A DNA stretch of 64,000 bases from Companilactobacillus musae. Lineage in GTDB: Bacteria > Bacillota > Bacilli > Lactobacillales > Lactobacillaceae. Positions 17,512-26,010 of the stretch are shown here, one piece after another; position 1 is the stretch's first letter; every line of letters starts with the position of its first letter. Position numbers and translations under genes: made by a program. The DNA is taken from the NCBI RefSeq assembly GCF_003967595.1, contig NZ_BIFW01000002.1, forward strand, positions 310,001 to 374,000, read 5' to 3'. Below the pieces are notes generated by a model, which did not search any database, was not told where the DNA came from, and worked only from the letters and a program-made list of their open reading frames with translations.

Positions 17512-17676
17512 TCATTTATCCATTCTCATAATCAAGGCAATTGCATAAACGACTAAAGCTATCAAAACTATATAGACTAAACTCTGAACAATTCCATTCA
17601 TATGCAAAGTTGTCATAATCGCGACAACCAATCCAGCCAACATTGCCACAATCAACATTCTAATCATTTTACGCAT
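17512..17676 (-). CDS. Small membrane protein, 54 residues
   Basis: ATG at 17676 with a near-perfect AAGGAGG 8 nt upstream. The product starts MRKMIRMLIVAM, has two hydrophobic segments (LIVAMLAGLVVAIMTTL and IVQSLVYIVLIALVVYAIAL) and ends MRMDK. It looks like the sister of the 53-residue gene immediately downstream, with the same topology. The strong ribosome site and paired arrangement argue against a chance ORF. No recognised family; candidates are regulatory membrane peptides or holin-like proteins. Confidence 0.72.
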   Translation of the reverse strand: MRKMIRMLIVAMLAGLVVAIMTTLHMNGIVQSLVYIVLIALVVYAIALIMRMDK

Positions 17677-17740
17677 TTATTTTGCCTCCTTACTTTATCT
17701 TCAAGTGTACTCTTTTGTGAAATCGGATACAAAAAGTATA

Positions 17741-17788
17741 AAAAAAGTTCTAGGTAGAGGGTTAACCCTTTACTTAGAACTAATTTTT
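17741..17788 (-). terminator. Terminator of the SLAP surface protein gene
   Basis: Minus-strand TTAGTTCTAAGTAAAGGGTT-AACCCTCTACCTAGAACT then seven T. Confidence 0.85.
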
Positions 17789-17792
17789 AAAA

Positions 17793-19916
17793 TTATTTAA
17801 GAGTTGAATCAGATGCTTTGATCCATTCATCAGTGGCAACACGATACATCTTTTTACCTCTGATTGTTGCTGAACGATCAGTATACCAAGGAGTATTAAC
17901 ATCTAGAGCACGATCGATGATCAATTGACCTTTAGTATTGTAAACAGGAGTTACATTATCACCATTTGTAACGGCAACAGTTTGTAATGGTGTGTATTTA
18001 TAAACGTCACTAGCTTTAACATATTCATTTGTAGCAACGCGATAGTATTCAGCGCCATTGATTGTCAAAGTCTTGTCGATGATCCAATCTGAACCTTCTG
18101 ATAGAACAACATCTTTATTCAATTTACCTTTTTCATTGTAAATCTTAATATCGCCATTCTTTGGATATCCGGCAACGATATTATCAACAGTTTGGTCTGA
18201 TTTTTGAACATAGATTGTAGCATTAGGAGTATCCTTGTCAATCTCATAGTTCACATCATCTGCATTGACAAAAGCATAACCATCTGGTGATTTAAGAACA
18301 ATCTTAGAACCATCAGCACCCTTACCAGCTTGAGTACCAACTTCTTTGCCAGTATCTTGGTCAACATAAGAAATGTTGTATGGTGTATCAGCTGCAACGA
18401 CATACTTAGTTACAGTTTGGTTATTCTTCAAAAGAATGAAGCCATTATCGAGAATTGATGCAAAAGCATAATTTTCTGGAGCAGTTAGGCTTACATATGT
18501 ACCAAGATCACCTGTTCCATTCACTTCAGTTCCAACTGTCTTGCCAGTTGTCTTATCTTTAAAGGTTACAGTGTAGCTCAAACTATTTTCACTACTTGCC
18601 TTAGGTTTAACATAAATATCTTTTGATTTTTGGTCAGCATTAAGAGTTTGAATAGTATCAGATGAATCAACAAGTTCATAATCAGTTGGGACCTTTGGTA
18701 ATACAGCTTTTGCACCATTATTACCACTCATCTTATCTGTACCAACACTTTCTCCATCCATTATGTTAACAAAGTTAACTTTAGTATCAGCATTCTTAGT
18801 TACATAGTATGTCTTTGTGTGGTTAGCTACTGTAGCATCAAATTCAACTGGGGATTGTGTGATTTTAGTACCGGTTGGTTTATTGTTCTCAATATCGATG
18901 GCACTAACTGGTACTGTGGCAGCTGGATTTTTAACAGCTGGAGCATAAGTACCGATAACTTTACCTGAATTTATATCTTTATAAGAAACAATTGGATATG
19001 CATTATCGGCATCCACTTTAGTTGTCATTGCATCGGAATTGAATGTTATATCTTCATTAGTTCCGGAATCAACAACTGCTTTTCCGGCTGAATCAATTGC
19101 CGTTGCAGTATATTTAACAGCGCCATCTGTACCACCATCAGTCTTCACAACGGAGTAGTTATTCCCTGCACTATCTGTTAAAAATGTTGGGATATCCAAG
19201 TCATCCGATGATGTAACAGTTTTTGTATTAAGTGAATCAAATTTAGGAGTATCGTAAATCTTCACAGTTCTTGTAGCAGGAATTCCCTCTTTATATGAGT
19301 CACTTGGTGTAATCCTAACTTGGCCGTCTTTAGCAGACATTTTTACGTTTGTTTCATTTGGGTTACCTTTAGGATCTGTACCATTAGTGGTATTAACGCT
19401 AACAGACGAAGGATCAGTGGCTATTGATATATCTTCGCCTTTTTTAAAGTTCATAACTTGATTATTATTGAATGATACAGTTGGTTTAGCAAACTTATAG
19501 TTAACATTAACCTTCTTAGTTGTTCCATCAAGCGTGTAACTAACTTCTGAAACAAAACCATTATCTGGTCTTGTTACAACTGTCATTGGAACTAGTTGTT
19601 GGTTTGAATCAACAATATTCAATTCACCTTGCAAGGCTTTAGCGTAGGCATCATCTGACTTCTCACCAAAAATTGGTGTTACGTCCATAGTTGCTCCATC
19701 TTTCAAATCTGAAAATGAAGTTTGAGAGTTAACCTTACTTGCAGTTGAACCTGAATTCAACAACTCATTAATTACTTGAATTACGTTATTAGCAATTGAA
19801 CTCTTATCAACGTTAATAGTTGGAGTACTTGCGGCTTTTACAACTGTTGTATTTGCCCCTAAGATGGTGCTTGATAACAAAATACCAGTTAAAGCCATCA
19901 TTTTAGCTTTTTTCAT
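17793..19916 (-). CDS. Secreted surface protein with MucBP-like repeats and C-terminal SLAP domain
   Basis: 707 residues from 19916 (GGGAGA 8 nt upstream; the longer frame has no site). The signal peptide is MKKAKMMALTGILLSST with cleavage near VVKAAS. From about residue 290 there are four related segments of about 65 residues, recognisable from SYKDINSGKVIGTYAP, VNIMDGESVGTDK, TFKDKTTGKTVGTEV and SYVDQDTGKEVGTQAG: MucBP-like beta-grasp repeats. The last 120 residues contain two SLAP modules (EYYRVATNEYVKASDVY and KMYRVATDEWIKASD) that hold S-layer-type proteins non-covalently on the wall. There is no LPxTG. Likely an adhesion or envelope protein. Confidence 0.85.
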   Translation of the reverse strand: MKKAKMMALTGILLSSTILGANTTVVKAASTPTINVDKSSIANNVIQVINELLNSGSTASKVNSQTSFSDLKDGATMDVTPIFGEKSDDAYAKALQGELNIVDSNQQLVPMTVVTRPDNGFVSEVSYTLDGTTKKVNVNYKFAKPTVSFNNNQVMNFKKGEDISIATDPSSVSVNTTNGTDPKGNPNETNVKMSAKDGQVRITPSDSYKEGIPATRTVKIYDTPKFDSLNTKTVTSSDDLDIPTFLTDSAGNNYSVVKTDGGTDGAVKYTATAIDSAGKAVVDSGTNEDITFNSDAMTTKVDADNAYPIVSYKDINSGKVIGTYAPAVKNPAATVPVSAIDIENNKPTGTKITQSPVEFDATVANHTKTYYVTKNADTKVNFVNIMDGESVGTDKMSGNNGAKAVLPKVPTDYELVDSSDTIQTLNADQKSKDIYVKPKASSENSLSYTVTFKDKTTGKTVGTEVNGTGDLGTYVSLTAPENYAFASILDNGFILLKNNQTVTKYVVAADTPYNISYVDQDTGKEVGTQAGKGADGSKIVLKSPDGYAFVNADDVNYEIDKDTPNATIYVQKSDQTVDNIVAGYPKNGDIKIYNEKGKLNKDVVLSEGSDWIIDKTLTINGAEYYRVATNEYVKASDVYKYTPLQTVAVTNGDNVTPVYNTKGQLIIDRALDVNTPWYTDRSATIRGKKMYRVATDEWIKASDSTLK

Positions 19917-19980
19917 AATACATATCTCCCTGATAAGTTTATATATATATCTACACACCTTTAGCATATCAGGAATAAAG

Positions 19981-20013
19981 AAAAAAAGAAGATATTTTTA
20001 TCTTCTTTTTTTA
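19981..20013 (-). terminator. Terminator of the acyltransferase gene
   Basis: AAAAAAAGAAGATA-tttt-TATCTTCTTTTTTT, a symmetrical hairpin downstream of the 20074 stop. Confidence 0.75.
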
Positions 20014-20073
20014 AAAAACTTAAATAAAACTTTATAATTTTTAAAATCAGGAAAAATCATACTAAATGTACTC

Positions 20074-21093
20074 TTATGTCAAAAGATTTTTGACGATTGG
20101 AATCTTATGTAATACATAAATTATCACTGTTGAAATTATCAATCCAATTATGAATACTCCAAGGTAATTAGCCGAATTGACAAATTTGACTACAACATTA
20201 ATAGCAAGTCCATGAATCAAGTAAATTCCATAAGTTAATGGTGCAATAAACTCGATGACTTTTAAAAATCCATTACTATATCTTCCTTCATGTTCTTTTA
20301 AAATAAGGAATAGTAATGTGGAAATTATCGGTGTAGTCAATGGTGAAACAATATTAAGGAAAAACAGAGGACTGTGTGATGGAATAAATCTAACCACTAC
20401 TTTGATCACAAATAGAACTAATAACAAGATTAAATATTGGGGTTGAGTAGCCTTTAATTTGACGTCCTTAGTCATTAAATATCCCAAAATAAAATATCCT
20501 AAATATGATGACAAAATGATCTGCGCCATACTGTAAAGATTAAAGATATTTCCAATTCTTTCAGGTGTAAATTGAACAACAGCTGGTAAAAAGACATTCA
20601 TAACCATCCATAACCACAATAAATAGTTCAATAAACTTTTATCCATCTTGTCTACTAATAGTTTTAAAAATGGTGAAATCAAATATAATCCAAATAAAGA
20701 ATAAATAAACCAATAAGAAATCAATACCGGTTGATGGAATATCAAGGCGACTGTCACCATAAATTGATGAAGATTAAAGACACCATCAACTTTACTACCT
20801 GGATAAGCACTAATTATCGACCACAAAACAAATGGTACGACGACTCGTACTAAACGGTGTTTAAATAAATAACTTACACTGTAAGTTTTCTTACTATTCA
20901 AGATAGTTGCACCACTGATCATAAAGAACATTGGTACAGCTACTTCAGTAATCCCAACGATAACGTTCGATCCTCCCCAAGATAACGAACCGTCCGGATT
21001 ACCGATTCTAAATGAACACGAGTGCGCCAAGACCACTAAGATCATAGCAACAACACGTATTACATCAATATAAATTACGCGCTTAGACTTCAT
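20074..21093 (-). CDS. Acyltransferase family 3 membrane protein (OafA/WecH-like)
   Basis: 339 residues with about ten membrane helices. The N-terminus YIDVIRVVAMILVVLAHSC carries the family R/H pair (His23) needed for acyl transfer. No SGNH domain is attached, so it is the short form seen with wall polysaccharide or teichoic-acid O-acetylation; the acceptor cannot be told. It stands alone, with terminators on both sides, next to the SLAP surface protein, consistent with an envelope role. Confidence 0.85.
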   Translation of the reverse strand: MKSKRVIYIDVIRVVAMILVVLAHSCSFRIGNPDGSLSWGGSNVIVGITEVAVPMFFMISGATILNSKKTYSVSYLFKHRLVRVVVPFVLWSIISAYPGSKVDGVFNLHQFMVTVALIFHQPVLISYWFIYSLFGLYLISPFLKLLVDKMDKSLLNYLLWLWMVMNVFLPAVVQFTPERIGNIFNLYSMAQIILSSYLGYFILGYLMTKDVKLKATQPQYLILLLVLFVIKVVVRFIPSHSPLFFLNIVSPLTTPIISTLLFLILKEHEGRYSNGFLKVIEFIAPLTYGIYLIHGLAINVVVKFVNSANYLGVFIIGLIISTVIIYVLHKIPIVKNLLT

Positions 21094-21173
21094 ATGTTCC
21101 CCCTATAAAAATATAACAAAAATTATATTATCACTCCATCTTCCTTTATCAAAGAAATATTAAGGCATTACGT

Positions 21174-21214
21174 AAAAAAGATACCACTAACCAGTCGTTA
21201 GAAGTATCTTTTTT
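21174..21214 (-). terminator. Terminator of the 21233 gene
   Basis: AAAAAAGATAC ... GTATCTTTTTT inverted repeat immediately downstream of the small membrane gene. Confidence 0.75.
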
Positions 21215-21232
21215 AACACATCTTATGAATAT

Positions 21233-21427
21233 TTAATATCGTCTTCGATGTCGCATAAAAATTTCGTGGTTCTTCTCCATGCCACACAAATAAATTATCG
21301 ACAAAACCACTACCGCAAATAATGCCAAAATAGCGTTAGGTTGATTTAGAAAATAAAGAACTATGGCTATCAAAACTAATACTATAATTGATAATCTCAG
21401 TGTCACTTTCGGTACTTTATCTTTCAT
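21233..21427 (-). CDS. Small membrane protein, 64 residues
   Basis: Start chosen at ATG 21427, with GAGG 9 nt upstream; the upstream TTG at 21433 is too close to that site. The product MKDKVPKVTLRLS continues with two hydrophobic helices (IIVLVLIAIVLYFL and ILALFAVVVLSIIYLCGM) and ends in the strongly basic RHRRRY, implying a cytoplasmic C-terminus. No family recognised. It has its own terminator and is divergent from the DUF2975 gene. Confidence 0.6.
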   Translation of the reverse strand: MKDKVPKVTLRLSIIVLVLIAIVLYFLNQPNAILALFAVVVLSIIYLCGMEKNHEIFMRHRRRY

Positions 21428-21522
21428 ATACAATTACCTCTTTGCCTTGAGATTTTACTACATTATGGAATGATTTGTTAAGTGATGCAATTACAATGCT
21501 CAAAATAATATATATCAATATT

Positions 21523-21564
21523 CAATATAAATATATTGTTTATCGATATATTGAGTAGTAAAAT
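21523..21564 (+). promoter_or_regulatory. Promoter and palindromic operator of the DUF2975-XRE operon
   Basis: -35 TTGTTT (21536-21541), 17-bp spacer, -10 TAAAAT (21559-21564). The perfect palindrome CAATATA-AA-TATATTG (21523-21538) overlaps the -35, and a related ATCGATATATTGAG lies in the spacer. This is the expected place for autorepression by the XRE regulator; binding is inferred. Confidence 0.65.
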
Positions 21565-21591
21565 AACATCAATATACGAGGAGAATAACTT

Positions 21592-22065
21592 ATGAAAATC
21601 AAAACAACTCTTTTAAAAATCGTCACACTGATTATAGACGCCTTCGTCGCTTTCTTTGCCTTCACATTAACTATGGACCTAATCTCTTCAATTCGTGATC
21701 ATTCTATTTTCGGATTACAAATTTCAACGATAATTTCTTTATATTTGGCCGTCCTAGTAATTTTGGGTATTAGCTTCTGTTTCTTTAAAATTTTTAGACT
21801 AATTGACACTCATAAATTCTTTACCACAACAGCCCTCAAATTAGTTAAAACTATTCGTTACCTTTTTATCACTGGCACCGTGGTCTTAATGGGCATCCTT
21901 CCTTTTGTCTACTACACCGCGGACCAAGCAGACGCCCCCGGAATTATTATTATTGCTTTAGGTATTATTTTTATTCCATTAGTCATTGCTGCTTTTATTT
22001 CCGTTATGGAAAAAATCCTCATCAACTCTATCCAATTTAAACAAGAAAATGAATTAACAATTTAG
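21592..22065 (+). CDS. DUF2975 family membrane protein
   Basis: 157 residues with four membrane helices in the DUF2975 arrangement: first helix near 10-32, second 45-70, third 92-113, fourth 122-140, with a short acidic loop. The start has GAGGAGA 8 nt upstream. It is followed after 9 nt by a small XRE regulator, the standard partner of DUF2975 genes in Firmicutes. The pair has its own promoter with a palindrome. Function unknown; such pairs behave like regulated membrane-stress or transport modules in annotation, without proof. Confidence 0.85.
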   Translation: MKIKTTLLKIVTLIIDAFVAFFAFTLTMDLISSIRDHSIFGLQISTIISLYLAVLVILGISFCFFKIFRLIDTHKFFTTTALKLVKTIRYLFITGTVVLMGILPFVYYTADQADAPGIIIIALGIIFIPLVIAAFISVMEKILINSIQFKQENELTI

Positions 22066-22074
22066 AGGTAACTC

Positions 22075-22278
22075 ATGATCAAAATAAACCTAGATCTTTT
22101 ATTACTAAAAAGAAAAATGAGTGTTACTGAACTCTCCAAAAGAGTTGGTATCACTCAAGCTAATCTCTCTATTCTCAAAACCAGTAAAGCCAAGGCTATT
22201 AGATTTTCTACACTAGAAAAAATCTGCCAAGTCCTTGATTGTCAACCTGGTGATATTCTCGAATACGTTGCTGAATAA
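22075..22278 (+). CDS. Small XRE (Cro/CI) regulator, YozG-like
   Basis: 67 residues, almost only a helix-turn-helix domain: LLLLKRKMSVTELSKRVGITQANLSILKTSKAKAIRF, then TLEKICQVLDCQPGDILEY, the hallmark ending of YozG-type regulators. GAGGT sits just before the ATG, overlapping the end of the DUF2975 gene region. It probably represses its own operon through the CAATATA-AA-TATATTG palindrome upstream of DUF2975. Confidence 0.9.
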   Translation: MIKINLDLLLLKRKMSVTELSKRVGITQANLSILKTSKAKAIRFSTLEKICQVLDCQPGDILEYVAE

Positions 22279-22420
22279 GTTAGACAGATTGTATATAGTT
22301 CCAAAATGCTAAGGAACTTAACTTCCACTCTATTTTTCATAAAATCATCAAACATTATTTACAAATTATAATTTTTCTTATGATAAGATGCATTTGAACA
22401 ATGAGAAAGGAGTCGGAAAA

Positions 22421-22798
22421 ATGGCAAAGAAAATCATCGCTGTTGCGCTAGATATCAAAAAGATCCCTTATGTTAACGAAACTGTAGTTATTTTCACTCC
22501 TGGGAAACAGAAAATTTGGTATACCGCTAATACCAAAGCTATCGAAATACCAAATTATATAAAAGTTAGTGACAATTTATTGAATTCATTTATAAAGAAA
22601 TTTCTCAAAAAATCTCATAAACAAAATCTATTTACCTTTAATTATTTCACCAATAAAGTTGCCAACTATTTAAAAAATCATCCCTATGATGAAGTTATTT
22701 TTGAAAATGACGAACTTAAAAACAAGATCTTACCTAATTTTAAAAATCAAAATGAATATGTTATCAAAAATAAAAGAGCCCTATCCACCGAAGGATAG
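22421..22798 (+). CDS. Hypothetical protein (125 residues), stop within terminator
   Basis: The start at 22421 (MAKKIIAVALDIKKIPY) has GAAAGGAG 8 nt upstream. The product is basic, with alternating beta strands and a helical lysine-rich middle; no family recognised. Its last residues KRALSTEG are encoded inside the terminator stem (AAAAGAGCC ... GGCTCTTTTTT), so coding end and terminator overlap. It converges with the SDR-like gene. Confidence 0.6.
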   Translation: MAKKIIAVALDIKKIPYVNETVVIFTPGKQKIWYTANTKAIEIPNYIKVSDNLLNSFIKKFLKKSHKQNLFTFNYFTNKVANYLKNHPYDEVIFENDELKNKILPNFKNQNEYVIKNKRALSTEG

Positions 22799-22808
22799 GC
22801 TCTTTTTT
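22769..22808. terminator. Shared bidirectional terminator (22421 gene / SDR gene)
   Basis: AAAAGAGCCCTATCC-accgaa-GGATAGGCTCTTTTTT between convergent genes, overlapping the end of the 22421 ORF. Confidence 0.85.
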
Positions 22809-22809
22809 A

Positions 22810-23451
22810 TTATTTAACTACCTCAGAAATCTTTTCATCACCAGAAACAAAATTATAATCACGTTTGATGGTTGAAGGAGTTTCAATAGTCTGGGCAATA
22901 ACTTTAGCTACATCGCCTCTTGAAACTGAACCACCTTCACGATTTGTTTGGATTTTTATTTTTCCAGTAGCAGTAGCATCCGTCAAAGTACCAGGGTGAA
23001 CAATTGTATAATCCAAATCTGTTCCACGAAGATACTTGTCAGCATAATGTTTAGCAATATAATATGGTCTAATTCCAGAAGCATCCCACTTACTGCGATC
23101 ATCACTATATACGGCACTGACCATGATATAGCGTTTGATACCAAGTTCTTGGGATACAACCATTGTCTTAATAGCACCATCCAAATCAATTTCCATTGTC
23201 AAATCATATCCAGCGCCACCAGCACCAGCTGAAAAGACAATCGTATCAGCTCCAGATTGAGAAATTGATTCTTTAATTTCAGCTGCCGGAGCAGTTAAAT
23301 CGATATATTGTGTAGGGATATTCTCAGCTTGATAGGCTTCGATCTGTTCCTGATTACGCAAACCAGCCACAAAATCAATCTTTCTTGTCTGCAATTCATC
23401 TACTAATAAACGGCCAACTTTTCCATGTGCTCCAATAATAAGTACTTTCAT
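22810..23451 (-). CDS. NAD(P)-binding atypical short-chain reductase (YwnB/YhfK-like)
   Basis: 213 residues from 23451 (GGGAGGT 7 nt upstream). The N-terminal Rossmann loop VLIIGAHGKVGRLLVDEL is of the NAD(P)H-binding NmrA/YwnB type; the strand ending VSAVYSDD and the DYTIVHPGTLTD segment are typical. The catalytic Tyr-Lys of classical SDRs is present only as PYYIAKHYAD. Likely a flavin/quinone or sugar-nucleotide-like reductase; substrate unknown. Confidence 0.75.
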   Translation of the reverse strand: MKVLIIGAHGKVGRLLVDELQTRKIDFVAGLRNQEQIEAYQAENIPTQYIDLTAPAAEIKESISQSGADTIVFSAGAGGAGYDLTMEIDLDGAIKTMVVSQELGIKRYIMVSAVYSDDRSKWDASGIRPYYIAKHYADKYLRGTDLDYTIVHPGTLTDATATGKIKIQTNREGGSVSRGDVAKVIAQTIETPSTIKRDYNFVSGDEKISEVVK

Positions 23452-23519
23452 TACAAATACCTCCCTCAAGTACAATTACTGTAACAACAAATATTTATTT
23501 TTTCCATTATTATGTATTA

Positions 23520-23571
23520 AAAAAAGCCTAGCGCCACAACCACTAAAAATGGTCATTGCACTAGACTTCCT
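23520..23571 (-). terminator. Terminator of the yueI-prs operon
   Basis: Minus-strand AAGTCTAGTGC ... GCGCTAGGCTTTTTTT with an inner ACCA/TGGT pairing, downstream of prs. Confidence 0.7.
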
Positions 23572-23590
23572 TAATATTCATAAGTTTGTT

Positions 23591-24571
23591 CTATTTAATT
23601 TCTGTATAACTATCACGAACTTGGAACAATGAATCAATTGATTCATTTGATTCAGTCATGCGGATAGCGTCACCTACTAAATCAGTAACAGATAAAATCT
23701 TCAATTTATCAAATTGGCAATCATCAGGAACAATAATTGAATCTGAAACCAATACTTGCATCAAATCTGAAGCCTCTAATCTCTTAGCAGCATCTTTTGA
23801 GAAGATTGGGTGTGTAGCAACGGCTGAAATTGTCTTTGCACCGGCTACCTTTACAGCTTGAGCACTATTGATCATTCTAGTACCTGTATCAATAAGATCA
23901 TCAACAATAACACATTGTTTACCATCAACATCACCGATAATATCAGGAACAACGTTGTCATCTTCAGTTGATCTTTGGTCAACGATAGCAATTTGTGAAC
24001 CAAAGACTTCAGCTAAAGCACGAGCACGTTTAGTTGAGTTGTGATCTGGAGCGACGAAAACAAATTCATCAGGGTTTTTGATTCTCTTTTCAAAGTAACT
24101 AGCAAAGATAGGCATAGCACGCAAATGATCAACTGGAATATCAAAGAATCCTTGAATTTGATCAGCATGCATATCAAGTGCAATTACACGATCAACTGAA
24201 TTTAATTCCAACATATTTGCAAACAACTTAGCTGAGATAGGTTCTCTTGAACGAGACTTTCTATCTGAACGAGTATAAGCGAAGTATGGCAAGACACAAG
24301 TAATTGTGTTAGCACTAGCACGTCTCAAAGCGTCAACGGCAATCATCAATTCCATAAAGTTATCATTAACAGGATCTGAAACTGAATGAATAATATAAAC
24401 GTCTTTTCCACGTATACTTTCATTAATTTGGATATTGATCTCACCATCACTAAAGTGTGATACTGAAGCATCTAACAATGGAATTCCCATATATTCAGAA
24501 ATTCTCTTAGCTAATGGTTTGTTACCATTTAAAGAAAGTAAAGCAATTTTATCTAATGTACTATTAGACAT
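23591..24571 (-). CDS. prs: Ribose-phosphate pyrophosphokinase
   Basis: 326 residues. Makes phosphoribosyl diphosphate from ribose 5-phosphate and ATP for nucleotide, histidine and tryptophan synthesis. Visible motifs are the N-terminal regulatory flexible region, ALDMHADQIQGFF, the ATP loop and the PRPP-binding signature CVIVDDLIDTGTRM near residue 215. GGAGG lies 6 nt upstream. It follows yueI by 15 nt and ends at a terminator. Lactobacilli often have a second prs with purR; this linkage with yueI suggests the secondary copy, which cannot be verified here. Confidence 0.93.
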   Translation of the reverse strand: MSNSTLDKIALLSLNGNKPLAKRISEYMGIPLLDASVSHFSDGEINIQINESIRGKDVYIIHSVSDPVNDNFMELMIAVDALRRASANTITCVLPYFAYTRSDRKSRSREPISAKLFANMLELNSVDRVIALDMHADQIQGFFDIPVDHLRAMPIFASYFEKRIKNPDEFVFVAPDHNSTKRARALAEVFGSQIAIVDQRSTEDDNVVPDIIGDVDGKQCVIVDDLIDTGTRMINSAQAVKVAGAKTISAVATHPIFSKDAAKRLEASDLMQVLVSDSIIVPDDCQFDKLKILSVTDLVGDAIRMTESNESIDSLFQVRDSYTEIK

Positions 24572-24586
24572 ATTTGTCCTCCAAAA

Positions 24587-24967
24587 TTATATAAGCACTG
24601 GTTTATCAATAGGTTTTCCCTCATTAGCGATGACCAAGCCCATGTCATTATCTGTTAATGCACGATCTCGATTCCGCATTCCTGATTGTGAAACTATCGT
24701 AAACTTATACTTTAATTTTACACTCAAACGGAGGTATTTATCCAGTATATATGAATCTATTTTTCCATTTAAGTACAGATGATATTGTGGATATTTTTTC
24801 ATAACGCTTTCAACCGTTTCGACATTATCATCATTCTTCAATTGAGCAATTGTCAAAGCAATCGCAACCCTCTCGGCAAAGTTTCCCAAAAACTTATTTT
24901 TCTCATCAGGTTTTAATTGGGGTTTGCCAAAAATATTTTGTTTAATGTAATCCTCAACGTTAGTCAT
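24587..24967 (-). CDS. yueI: YueI family protein (DUF1694)
   Basis: 126 residues, the usual YueI length. N-terminus MTNVEDYIKQNIFGKPQLKPDEKNKFLG and the C-terminal LTDNDMGLVIANEGKPIDKPV are typical of the family. Function unknown. GGAGG 6 nt before the ATG. It is the first gene of a two-gene operon with prs. Confidence 0.85.
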   Translation of the reverse strand: MTNVEDYIKQNIFGKPQLKPDEKNKFLGNFAERVAIALTIAQLKNDDNVETVESVMKKYPQYHLYLNGKIDSYILDKYLRLSVKLKYKFTIVSQSGMRNRDRALTDNDMGLVIANEGKPIDKPVLI

Positions 24968-25096
24968 ACGCCACCTCCATATGTCATAGTATAGCCGAGA
25001 AGACCTTTTAATAAAAGCTAGACAAGTTGAGTTATTCTTTCCTTTATTTACTCACAAAACTGTATAATGATGGTAAAGAGAAAGGATGTGTTACTT

Positions 25097-25336
25097 ATGG
25101 ACGAAATGGTATTTTTTAATCCCGGCGATGCAATTGCCAACTCAAAAGACTATGGCGAGGCAGTCCGTGGAGCACAAATCTACAAAGCAAAAGATCCTTA
25201 CGAATCATCCCTAGTAATTGCTGAAGATGTATCCGATAATAAGAGTTTTGCCGTTTACTTTGCTAAAGACGAAAAATCAAAAGTTAAAGACACTGATAAG
25301 AGCGTTATTCCTTATCACTTGAAGAAAAAAATTTAA
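25097..25336 (+). CDS. Hypothetical small protein (79 residues)
   Basis: Start chosen at 25097 (MDEMVFFNPGDAIANS) because AAAGGATG lies 9 nt upstream. The protein is soluble, acidic in the middle and lysine-rich at the end, predicted as a small alpha/beta domain; no family is recognised. It is monocistronic and converges with the hydrolase gene at a shared terminator. Confidence 0.65.
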   Translation: MDEMVFFNPGDAIANSKDYGEAVRGAQIYKAKDPYESSLVIAEDVSDNKSFAVYFAKDEKSKVKDTDKSVIPYHLKKKI

Positions 25337-25347
25337 TATAACTAACA

Positions 25348-25388
25348 AAAGGGTATTCCTAAGATTTTACAATCTAGGAATACCTTTT
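25348..25388. terminator. Shared bidirectional terminator
   Basis: AAAAGGGTATTCCTA-gattttacaat-CTAGGAATACCTTTTTT between convergent genes 25097 and 25389. Confidence 0.85.
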
Positions 25389-25985
25389 TTACTTGATTAC
25401 TTTTTTCATCCATTCATTGAGGAAATTCAATTGAACTCGTGTATGGAAACGATGTTCGCCTTCAGGCATTATCGTTAAACCTGCTCGATGTTCTTTGACA
25501 AACTTTTTAACCGTAACTAAAGGAATTCGATCATCCTTTTCACCATACAAAATCTCAGTTGGTACTTTCCAATCCAGAGGGTGTTCACGAACATACTGTA
25601 AATACTGCCAAGATAGAATTTCTTTACGGTCTGTTTCTATCTCACCTTTTGCTTGCAATTCATTCTCCGTAATTCCTGCTTGTTGCATTTTAGATAGGAT
25701 ATACTGTTCCATATCCAATAATGGGGAAATAAACAGAGCTTGTTGAAGCGACTGATCTTGTAGTGCCAACATTGAAAAATAAGCACCAATACTATTAGCA
25801 ATTATTGCCACCGGATCATCTTTGACTTCATCGTAATAAGCACGAATTTTTTTGGCAACGACCCAAGGGAGATATTCATTATAGTCGACACCCATGATAT
25901 CGTAATTTGGGCAATTTTCTTCAAATCGTTGTGCTTCAGTGACGTCTCCACCCATACCGTGGATGTATAAGATTTTGTTTGTCAA
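25389..25985 (-). CDS. Alpha/beta hydrolase
   Basis: 198 residues from a TTG start at 25985, which has GAAGGAG 7 nt upstream; the open frame extends to 26027 but would overlap the previous gene. The strand ILYIHGMGGDV opens the fold, IIANSIGAYFSM holds the nucleophile elbow (Ser in N-S-I-G, a variant of G-x-S-x-G), and the acid/base are probably in LYGEKDDRIPL and EGEHRFH. Substrate unknown. It lies 25 nt downstream of the UDG-like gene and may share its promoter. Confidence 0.8.
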   Translation of the reverse strand: MTNKILYIHGMGGDVTEAQRFEENCPNYDIMGVDYNEYLPWVVAKKIRAYYDEVKDDPVAIIANSIGAYFSMLALQDQSLQQALFISPLLDMEQYILSKMQQAGITENELQAKGEIETDRKEILSWQYLQYVREHPLDWKVPTEILYGEKDDRIPLVTVKKFVKEHRAGLTIMPEGEHRFHTRVQLNFLNEWMKKVIK

Positions 25986-26010
25986 AGTTATATCTCCTTC
26001 AAAAAAAGAA

